NCBI GenBank assembly: GCA_964507325.1
Contig: CAZDQL010000141.1
Location: 1-12,467 of the forward strand
Direction: 5' to 3'
Length of the DNA: 12,467 nt
Origin: CAZDQL01 sp964507325
Lineage (GTDB): Bacteria > Planctomycetota > UBA1135 > GCA-002686595
Shown here in pieces: positions 1-6,425 of the stretch. Numbering within the stretch: the stretch's first letter is position 1; each line of letters begins with the position of its first letter. The position numbers and the translations under genes were made by a program. The notes under the pieces are model-generated. The model ran no database searches, was not told the DNA's origin, and saw only the letters and a program-made list of their open reading frames with translations.

Positions 1-30
1 GGGGAAGGCCGCGCATGCGCGGCCTTCCCC
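1..30. terminator. Perfect 30-base palindrome, probable terminator hairpin
   Basis: The first 30 bases equal their own reverse complement and can fold into a 13-bp stem with a CATG loop. No T-run follows on the + strand, and what lies to the left is outside the window. The most likely role is a transcription terminator for a gene upstream of the window, or a bidirectional one. It sits 49 bases before the start of the phospholipase-like gene, so it would insulate that gene from upstream transcription. A palindromic protein-binding site is an alternative. Confidence 0.55.
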
Positions 31-79
31 CCGGCCGAGCGTGGCGAATCGGTCCTGACTCCGTACCCTAACCGCGCTG

Positions 80-1009
80 ATGGATCCCACGCTGCTCCTG
101 CTCCTGGCCCTGCTTCCGGTCGCCCTGACGACCTGGGGCCCCGGACACCACCTGGAGTTCGCCGAGCGCATCTGGCGCCGGCGGCGGGAGCTCCTGCCGG
201 CCGGCCGGGCCGCGCTGCTCGCCAAGGAGAAGAACGCCTTCTACTACGGCAACCTGGCGGCGGACATCATCAACATGAAGGCCTACGGCGGGCACTGGAA
301 CCACTGCCACCGCTGGACGATCGTGACCGAGATGCGCCAGCACGCCGAGACGGACTCGGACGAGGCCTTCATCCTCGGCTACCTGGCGCACCTGGCCGCC
401 GACACCATCGCCCACAACCACTTCGTCCCCTACCACCTGGTGCGCTACCCGCGGGTGCGCGGCTTGGGGCACCTCTACTGGGAGATGATGGCGGACCGCT
501 ACGTCCCGGAGCGGCGCTGGGAGATCGTGGCGCGCTTGAAGGGCCTGCCTGAGCTCGGCCGGCTCGACCAGTTGGTGAACCGCACCGTGCCCAAGCGGGC
601 GCTCTCGATGGGCACCAACAAGCTGATCTTCAACCACGTGCTCCTGGTCAGCAAACGCGGCTCCTGGCGTCGGGGGATGGAGCGCCTGCACCCGATCGCC
701 AAGGTGCGCCTCGAGCGGGGTTTCCTGTCGCGCTTCCAGAAGGCGGCCGTGGCGCGCATCCGCACGGCGCTGCACGAGCGAGGATTCAAGACCCTGCTGC
801 ACCTCGACACCAACGGCAAGTCGCACCTCAAGGAGGCGCGGCGCAAGCGCCGGGCGCTGGTGCGGCGCTACCCCGCGGGGTCTACCCGCGATCGCAAGGG
901 GCAGGAGCTGGCGGCGAAGTTCCTGGAGGGGATGCAGTCGCCTCCCGAGGGGCATCGCCGGGCGACGCCCCACTGGGAGGAGGGTCTGGAGCGCAGGTCG
1001 CGTCGCTAG
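80..1009 (+). CDS. Zinc-dependent phospholipase C-family protein
   Basis: This 309-residue protein resembles the zinc-dependent phospholipase C / S1-P1 nuclease-like fold (the Zn_dep_PLPC family that includes clostridial alpha-toxin), which hydrolyses phospholipid head groups using a tri-zinc centre. Visible candidates for metal ligands are H23/H24 in WGPGHH, D62 in GNLAADI, a histidine cluster at 72, 75 and 77, H104 and D108 in GYLAHLAAD, H114 in AHNHFVP, and H131 and E135 in GHLYWEMMAD. The spacings H-x3-D, then H ten residues after the first, and H-x3-E match the zinc-ligand spacings I recall for alpha-toxin. The N-terminus is a hydrophobic leucine stretch (residues 4-18) without the usual basic residues, so it may be an atypical signal peptide or an anchor. 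The C-terminal third is strongly basic and unassigned; no C2-like membrane-binding domain is seen. No Shine-Dalgarno sequence precedes the ATG. Family membership is fairly sure; the substrate is unknown. Confidence 0.82.
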   Translation: MDPTLLLLLALLPVALTTWGPGHHLEFAERIWRRRRELLPAGRAALLAKEKNAFYYGNLAADIINMKAYGGHWNHCHRWTIVTEMRQHAETDSDEAFILGYLAHLAADTIAHNHFVPYHLVRYPRVRGLGHLYWEMMADRYVPERRWEIVARLKGLPELGRLDQLVNRTVPKRALSMGTNKLIFNHVLLVSKRGSWRRGMERLHPIAKVRLERGFLSRFQKAAVARIRTALHERGFKTLLHLDTNGKSHLKEARRKRRALVRRYPAGSTRDRKGQELAAKFLEGMQSPPEGHRRATPHWEEGLERRSRR

Positions 1010-1013
1010 CGAC

Positions 1014-2972
1014 CTACTCCGGCATCCGGAAGTAGCGCACGACGAAGTCGGTCGCGTCCCCGTCCCCGTTCAGGTCCTTGCCGGCGACCCCCTGCAACGT
1101 CTCCTGGAAGAGCAGGGCGCCGAACTGGGGCGTGCCCACCTCGAAGGAGACGGCAGGCAGATCCTCGTTGTTCAGGGTCCCCATGAGGGTCGGCAGGTCG
1201 TTGGTGGTGAGGCCGATGCGCTGCAGCACCGCGTCGGCCATGTCCCCATCGCCGTTCCAGTCCTCCTGCTCGTCGTTCTCCGAGAGGCGGTAGAAGCCGA
1301 CCCCGCGCGCGCCCACGATCCCGGCGTTGCTGGCGTCGACCGCGATGCCGTAGCCGGGGAACTTCAGGATGGTGCCGTTGTGGCTGGTGGGGAAGGTGGG
1401 CACGCTGTCGAACTTGTCGCCGTCGTTGTTCAGGTCGATGTCGATCACGTCCTCGCTCAGGGCGGCCAGGAAGCGGGTGGCGTTCTGGGGGTCGCGCGCC
1501 ATCCAGGTGACGTTGACGGGGCCGGCGTTCTGGGAGCCGTGATCGAAGTTCCAGCCGGTCCCCACGTTGGTGGGGTTGTGGGCGGCGACGAGCACGTTGT
1601 CGTCCCCGGCGTCCCCGTCGTGGTCGCGGCCGTCGGCGGCCTCGTCGACGAGGATCACCCAGTTCGCCGCCAGGGGGATCACCGCGCCGGTGGAGTCGGC
1701 GCTCCGGCCGGGGATCGTGGTGACCAGCGCCATCAGCTTGGAGGCGTCGGTGACGGGCAGCACGGGGCCCAGCGGGTTGGAGGCGTCGACCCAGCGGAAG
1801 ATGCGGTCGTCCATGTCGAGGTCGCCGTTCAGGTCGCAACCGGTACCGGTCCCCTCGTCCGCCTCGAGGGACGTGACCCCCACGAAGTCGTCGCGGTGGG
1901 CGTAGACGAACTCCGTGGAGCTGCCCACCAGGCCGGTGTTCACCGGCGAGCCACCCGCCAGGAAGTCGCTGTAGAGCAGCCAGTGCAGGACGTCGTCCGA
2001 CATATCGATGTCGCCGATGCCGAAGCAGTTGGTCGGCTGCCAGGCCGCTCCCTCGCCGCCGAAGAGGGCGACGTCGTTCAAGTTCTCGTTCTGATCGGTC
2101 TCGTCCACCAGGAACGCCACCAGCCAATCGTTCCCCTTGTCGTAGACGTCGGTCGGCGCCCCGGCGTCGACCGCGAGCTCGGTTCCGAGCACTGCGTTCC
2201 CGGTGTCGGTCGCGTCGAGCAAGGCCAGGATCTGACTGTCCGTGTCGTCCCCGTCCCCGTTCAGCTCACCGTCGGCGTTCTCGTCGATGGTGAGGAAGAG
2301 CAACCCCTCCTGGAGCCTGAGGGGAGCCACGCTCACCCCGTCCGCGTTGACGTCGACGATCGACGTGGTGACCCGCGTGGGCGTCGAGGGCGCGCCCCCC
2401 GCCGTGGCCACCTCCACCACGAAGAGGTCGGTGTCCCCCGCCGCCGCCGGCGCCGTCGCGGAGACGAAGAAGACCAGGTCGTCGATCGCCACCATCGCGG
2501 TACCGACGGCGCCGGAGACCTCCGCCAGGAAGGTGGCCGTGGCGTCCCCGGGGCGGTGGTAGAGGAGCACCGTGTCGGCGGTGTCCCCGTCCGCCGGGTT
2601 GCTCCAGTCGGTCCCGTCGGCGGCCTCGCTGACCACCAGGAAGAGGGTCCGCTTGGCGAAGGCCATCGCCTGGGTGGCGACGTTGAGGACCCGCTTGGCG
2701 TTCGAGATGGTGTTCACCCGTACGGCGATCGGATCGATCTTGTCCCCATCGCCGTTGTAGTCGGTCCCCCCCGCCCCGGTGGTCGCCTCCGAGGCCAGGT
2801 AGGCGAGCCAGTGGCGGTCCGCCACGAGCGGTGTCGCCGCGGCCACCCCGTGGGGGGTGTTCCGGAGCTTGAAGGCGGTGTTGACTTCGTCGTCGTCGTC
2901 GCTACTCCCGCAACCGAGGGCGAGGATGAGGGGCGAGACGATCAGGAAGGGGCGGAGCATGGAAGAACGCAT
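1014..2972 (-). CDS. Large lipoprotein with repeated Asp-rich (calcium-type) loops
   Basis: The protein has 652 residues. A lipoprotein signal peptide ends in the lipobox LALG-C21, followed by the acidic tether GSSDDDDE, so it should be a lipid-anchored surface or periplasmic protein. About nine degenerate repeats follow, each a hydrophobic strand, then a D-x-N-G-D-G-D-x-x-D-type loop, then another hydrophobic strand. Loops lie near residues 71-80, 122-133, 230-245, 290-300, 379-389, 444-459, 511-522, 571-580 and 633-642. The loops resemble calcium-binding Asp loops of EF-hand, dockerin or thrombospondin-3 type, and the strand-loop-strand spacing suggests a beta-propeller (inference). No catalytic motif is seen and I do not recognise a named family. 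Initiation at Met5 (base 2960) is also possible; neither start has a clear Shine-Dalgarno sequence. It is transcribed divergently from the lipoprotein/HzsA-like set and converges on the phospholipase-like gene with a 4-base gap. Confidence 0.85.
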   Translation of the reverse strand: MRSSMLRPFLIVSPLILALGCGSSDDDDEVNTAFKLRNTPHGVAAATPLVADRHWLAYLASEATTGAGGTDYNGDGDKIDPIAVRVNTISNAKRVLNVATQAMAFAKRTLFLVVSEAADGTDWSNPADGDTADTVLLYHRPGDATATFLAEVSGAVGTAMVAIDDLVFFVSATAPAAAGDTDLFVVEVATAGGAPSTPTRVTTSIVDVNADGVSVAPLRLQEGLLFLTIDENADGELNGDGDDTDSQILALLDATDTGNAVLGTELAVDAGAPTDVYDKGNDWLVAFLVDETDQNENLNDVALFGGEGAAWQPTNCFGIGDIDMSDDVLHWLLYSDFLAGGSPVNTGLVGSSTEFVYAHRDDFVGVTSLEADEGTGTGCDLNGDLDMDDRIFRWVDASNPLGPVLPVTDASKLMALVTTIPGRSADSTGAVIPLAANWVILVDEAADGRDHDGDAGDDNVLVAAHNPTNVGTGWNFDHGSQNAGPVNVTWMARDPQNATRFLAALSEDVIDIDLNNDGDKFDSVPTFPTSHNGTILKFPGYGIAVDASNAGIVGARGVGFYRLSENDEQEDWNGDGDMADAVLQRIGLTTNDLPTLMGTLNNEDLPAVSFEVGTPQFGALLFQETLQGVAGKDLNGDGDATDFVVRYFRMPE

Positions 2973-3117
2973 GGCTGCTCAGGGGTCGGGGGCCTTGGGG
3001 GCCCCAATGTACCGATGGGGCGCTGGGAGGACCCCTGTCGGGGCCGTTTTCGGTACCTTCCCCACCCCGCCGTCGGCCGCCGCAGGCGGCCCCGATTGGA
3101 ACCGAAGTGTGTCCGCC
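2973..3117. promoter_or_regulatory. Divergent intergenic region, likely holding two promoters
   Basis: These 145 bases separate two divergent lipoprotein genes and must contain or adjoin both of their promoters. I could not identify a convincing -35/-10 pair on either strand. Two small inverted repeats are visible: 2989-3005 (6-bp stem, TTGGG loop), which would be in the leader of the leftward gene, and 3075-3091 (perfect 7-bp stem GGCCGCC/GGCGGCC, GCA loop), which lies 26 bases before the rightward ATG. Either could be an operator or an RNA leader hairpin. At this GC content short GC hairpins also arise by chance. Confidence 0.35.
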
Positions 3118-3330
3118 ATGAAGAAGCGCGTCCTCCTGGGCCTCGCCCTGCTCCTCGCCGCTGCCGCCTGCCGCAGCACCACGGCGGGCGACCCACGCCC
3201 CTGCACCGAGTGTGCCTGCCCGAACTTCATCTCCCTCTTCCCCGACCTGGAGGGGGACCAGCAGTGCGCCAACACCCGCGTGGGCAGCACCGCGCCCTGC
3301 TACCACCGGGAGTCGGCGCACGGCCGCTGA
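3118..3330 (+). CDS. Small cysteine-rich lipoprotein of unknown function
   Basis: This is a 70-residue protein. MKKR is followed by a leucine/alanine-rich core and the lipobox AAA-C18, giving a mature lipoprotein of only 53 residues. Besides the lipidated Cys18 there are five cysteines: C29, C32 and C34 in CTECAC, C50, and C61 in the motif PCYH. The C-x2-C-x-C arrangement plus later Cys and His could bind a metal or form disulphides. There is no CxxCH haem motif. ATG at 3118 is preferred because it begins a textbook lipoprotein signal; a GTG three codons upstream (3109) is possible. It starts a compact + strand set, ending 34 bases before the triheme protein gene, so it may be a partner of that exported protein (inference). 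I recognise no family. Confidence 0.72.
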   Translation: MKKRVLLGLALLLAAAACRSTTAGDPRPCTECACPNFISLFPDLEGDQQCANTRVGSTAPCYHRESAHGR

Positions 3331-3364
3331 TCCCACCCCCTCACCCCCGTAGGCCGACGGCCCC

Positions 3365-6300
3365 ATGCGAGTCATCCCCTCTCCAGTGGCACCCTCCGGA
3401 CTCCTGGGTTGCCTCGCCCTGGTCTTCTCCCTGGCGGGAAGCGCCACGGCCGAGGAAGGGCAGACCCTCTTCCTGATCGGTGAGCCCGACGGCACCGCGG
3501 GTGAGTTCGGGCTGGTGGAGGAGGGCTACGCGCGCTTCCCCCAGGTCTTCTCCGACCCCGTCGTCTACACGGTCGGGCGCAGCACGGCGCGCGCTTGGCC
3601 CTTCGTGCACCCCGCGCCGCGGGACAGGTGGGCCGGGGGAGGCGTGCACACCTTCCGGATCGCCTTCGAGGTCCCGGCCGCACCCGAGACGCCGCTCTAC
3701 CTCGTGCTGGGGATCACGGGCGCCCACAGCCGCGAACGGTCGCGGGTCGTCGTCGCGGTGAACGGGCGGGAGGTGCCCGACCAACGCGCCCCCGCTGGAG
3801 TGATGGAGCCCGTGTTCTCCCCCGCGCAGCCGGGGCGGGTGCAGAGCCTCGTCTTCCCCCTCCCCGTCGGAGCGGTGCGGGCCGGGGGGAACGCGATCGA
3901 GATCCGGCTCGAGGAGCAGAGCTGGATCGTCTACGACTACCTCGCCCTACGCACCGTCGCCGCTCCCCTGCCGCTGCGCACCCCCGACGTCGCGGGTCCG
4001 ATCCTCGAGGGGCCGGCGGCGGGGCTGGAGCGCATCGTCTTCGCCGTGCGCAAGCTGGGAACCGACACGCACTGGTACGCCAACATCGGCTACTACTCCG
4101 ACAGCGAGCTCGCCAGGCCGAACTACCCCGCCGTCTTCCACCGCGGGAAGCGCGTGGCCTACGTGCCCGGGGGGAAGCTCGGGGTGCTGCACGTCGCGAG
4201 CGGCGAGGTGACCTACCTCATCGAGGATCCGGAGGGTGGGGTGCGGGATCCCGCGCTCCACTACGACGGCGATACGATCCTCTTCTCGTGGCGGCGTGGG
4301 GATGGGGAGCACTACCACCTCTACACGATCGGGACCGACGGAACGGGCCTGACCCAGCTCACCGACGGCGACTACGACGACTTCGAGCCGTGCTGGCTGC
4401 CCGACGGGGGGATCGCCTTCATCTCGACGCGAGCCAAGCGCTGGGTCAACTGCTGGGTCACCCAGGTCGCCACCCTGCACCGCATGCAGGCGGACGGGAG
4501 CGACCTGCGCCCCCTCTCCGCCAACCTCGAGCACGACAACACGCCCTGGGTGCTGCCCGACGGGCGGCTGCTCTACCAGCGCTGGGAGTACGTCGACCGT
4601 TCCCAGGTCGACTACCACCACCTGTGGACCTCCAATCCGGACGGCTCCGGCCAGATGGTCTACTACGGCAACCAGCACCCCGGGGTGGTGATGATCGACG
4701 CCAAGCCGATTCCGGGGACGCGCAAGGTGGTCGCGATCTTCTCGCCGGGACACGGCATGCGGGAGCACAACGGGGCGCTCGCGCTGGTCGATCCGAGCCT
4801 GGGCCCCGACGACCGCGCCGGCGCCCGCTACGTCGCGCGCGCCAATCACTTCCGCGATCCGTGGGCGTTCAGCGAGGAGGCCTTCCTCGTCGCCTCGGGG
4901 CCGGAGCTCCAGCTCGTCGACGGGAGGGGGCGCGCGGCGACCCTCTTCCGACTGCCGGAGGAGGACGTGGTGGCGGGCTTCGAATGCCACGAGCCGCGCC
5001 CGGTGCAGCCGCGCGCGCGGGAACGCGTCCTGCCCGACCGGACCCGTCGGACGACGCGTACGGGACGGCTGGTCCTCGCCGACGTCCATCGCGGCCGCAA
5101 CATGCAGGGGGTGGAACCAGGGGAGGTCAAGAAGCTCCTCGTGCTCGAGAGCCTCCCCAAGCCGGTGAACTTCACCGGGGGGATGGACCCCCTCACCTAC
5201 GGGGGCTCCTTCACCCTCGAGCGGGTGCTCGGGACGGTGCCGGTCGAGCCCGATGGGTCCGCCTACTTCGAAGTGCCCGCGCTGCGCAGCCTGATCCTGG
5301 TCGCCCTCGACGAAGAGGACCTGGCGGTCAAGCGCATGCAGAGCTTCCTGACCGTCATGCCGGGGGAGACCACGGGCTGCGTCGGCTGTCACGAGCCACG
5401 GACACACACCATCGACGTCCCAGGTGGTCTGGATGCGCTGCGCCGTTCGCCGAGCCGCATCGAGCCGGTCCAGGACTCTCCCGACGTCTTCGACTTCCCA
5501 CGCGACGTCCAGCCGATCCTCGACCGGCTGTGCGTCGATTGCCATGGGACCGAGGCGACGCCGGCGGGTGGCCCCTACGCGGGGCGGGTGCTGCTCACGG
5601 GCGATCGCGGCCCGATGTTCTCGCACGCCTTCTTCACGCTGACCTGGCTGCGGCTCTTCTCCGACGGCCGCAACCTGGCGCGCAGCAACTACGCACCGCG
5701 CACGCTGGGCTCGTCGGCGAGCCCCATCCTCGCGATGCTCGACGGCGACCACCACGGCGTCCAGGCGACGGAGCGCGAGAAGAGGGTGCTGCGCCTCTGG
5801 ATCGAGGCGGGGGCCCCCTACCCGGGGACCTACGCGGCGCTGGGCTGTGGCTCGATCGGTGGCTACGCCGAGAACGGCCAGGTCCACACCGACTACGGCT
5901 GGCCCAGCACCCAGGCCGGCGCCGAGGTCATCGCGCGGCGCTGCGCGAGCTGTCACGAGGGGCAGCTGGTCCTGCCCCGGGCGCTCTCCGACGAGCTCGA
6001 CATCTCCTTCTGGCGCTTCGACCTCGACGAGCCGCGCCTGCGGTTCAGCCGGCACCGGCTCTTCAATCTCTCTCGACCCGCGCAGTCCCTGATGCTCCTG
6101 GCACCCCTGGCCCAGGCCGCGGGGGGCTTCGGGCTCTGCCATGCGGAGCGGGAAGCGGGCCCGGTGTTTGGGGACACCGACGATCCCGACTACCGGACGC
6201 TGCTCGGGATGATGGAGGGGGGCCGCCGCTACCTCGAGGAGATCAAGCGCTTCGACATGCCCGGCTTCCGCCCGCGCGAGGCCTACCTGCGCGAGATGCG

Positions 6301-6409
6301 GCGCTTCGGCGTCCTGGAGGACGACCCGGAGGATCCCGAGCCGCTGGATCCCTACCGTCTCGACGAGGCGTATTGGCGCTCCCTCTGGTACGAGCCGCCG
6401 CCGCGGTGA
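3365..6409 (+). CDS. Exported triheme HzsA-like protein with N-terminal PL4-type domain
   Basis: The protein has 1014 residues. A signal peptide ends near SATA/EE (residue 29). Residues about 30-200 look like domain III of family 4 polysaccharide lyases (rhamnogalacturonan lyase), a carbohydrate-binding beta-sandwich, with IGEPDGT at 38-44 and WIVYDYLALRT at 187-197. Residues about 220-530 form a PD40/WD-like beta-propeller containing YDDFEPCWLPDGGIAF and RWVNCWVTQVATL (337-371). Residues about 565-670 match the HzsA middle domain (PVNFTGGMDPLTYGG, VPVEPDGSAYFEVPA). Three c-type haem motifs follow: C672-V-G-C-H676, C723-V-D-C-H727 and C860-A-S-C-H864. The C-terminus carries IKRFDMPGFRP, typical of this family. 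Such proteins are widespread outside anammox bacteria. No HzsB or HzsC partner is present, so hydrazine synthesis is not implied. A role in periplasmic electron transfer or redox chemistry, possibly while bound to polysaccharide, is inference. The gene lies 34 bases after the small lipoprotein and 16 bases before the kinase, consistent with an operon. Confidence 0.88.
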   Translation: MRVIPSPVAPSGLLGCLALVFSLAGSATAEEGQTLFLIGEPDGTAGEFGLVEEGYARFPQVFSDPVVYTVGRSTARAWPFVHPAPRDRWAGGGVHTFRIAFEVPAAPETPLYLVLGITGAHSRERSRVVVAVNGREVPDQRAPAGVMEPVFSPAQPGRVQSLVFPLPVGAVRAGGNAIEIRLEEQSWIVYDYLALRTVAAPLPLRTPDVAGPILEGPAAGLERIVFAVRKLGTDTHWYANIGYYSDSELARPNYPAVFHRGKRVAYVPGGKLGVLHVASGEVTYLIEDPEGGVRDPALHYDGDTILFSWRRGDGEHYHLYTIGTDGTGLTQLTDGDYDDFEPCWLPDGGIAFISTRAKRWVNCWVTQVATLHRMQADGSDLRPLSANLEHDNTPWVLPDGRLLYQRWEYVDRSQVDYHHLWTSNPDGSGQMVYYGNQHPGVVMIDAKPIPGTRKVVAIFSPGHGMREHNGALALVDPSLGPDDRAGARYVARANHFRDPWAFSEEAFLVASGPELQLVDGRGRAATLFRLPEEDVVAGFECHEPRPVQPRARERVLPDRTRRTTRTGRLVLADVHRGRNMQGVEPGEVKKLLVLESLPKPVNFTGGMDPLTYGGSFTLERVLGTVPVEPDGSAYFEVPALRSLILVALDEEDLAVKRMQSFLTVMPGETTGCVGCHEPRTHTIDVPGGLDALRRSPSRIEPVQDSPDVFDFPRDVQPILDRLCVDCHGTEATPAGGPYAGRVLLTGDRGPMFSHAFFTLTWLRLFSDGRNLARSNYAPRTLGSSASPILAMLDGDHHGVQATEREKRVLRLWIEAGAPYPGTYAALGCGSIGGYAENGQVHTDYGWPSTQAGAEVIARRCASCHEGQLVLPRALSDELDISFWRFDLDEPRLRFSRHRLFNLSRPAQSLMLLAPLAQAAGGFGLCHAEREAGPVFGDTDDPDYRTLLGMMEGGRRYLEEIKRFDMPGFRPREAYLREMRRFGVLEDDPEDPEPLDPYRLDEAYWRSLWYEPPPR

Positions 6410-6425
6410 CCACGGATACCACACG

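Noticed and set aside
43..72. Possible -10-like TACCCT before the phospholipase-like gene
   Set aside because: No matching -35 box at a sensible distance, and promoter consensus in this lineage is not known to me.
1014..2972. CRISPR-like or satellite repeat suggested by recurring GTCCCCGTCCCCGTTCAG-like strings
   Set aside because: The strings are irregularly spaced, degenerate and in frame. They encode the D-x-N-G-D-G-D loops of a protein.
1380..3476. 698-codon + strand open frame opposite the Asp-repeat lipoprotein
   Set aside because: It is the complement of the Asp/Gly-rich repeats, which gives Val/Gly/Arg/His-rich nonsense. It also runs through the divergent promoter region and into two real genes.
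6121..6150. A fourth haem site at FGLCH in the C-terminal part of the HzsA-like protein
   Set aside because: Only one Cys precedes the His (G-F-G-L-C-H), so it is not CxxCH. The surrounding GGFGLC is, as I recall, a normal feature of the family.
3365..6409. True hydrazine synthase alpha subunit (anammox)
   Set aside because: No HzsB/HzsC genes, no hydrazine dehydrogenase, an added PL4 domain, an extra haem motif, and no Tyr at the expected spacing after the first haem. HzsA-like proteins are common in non-anammox bacteria.
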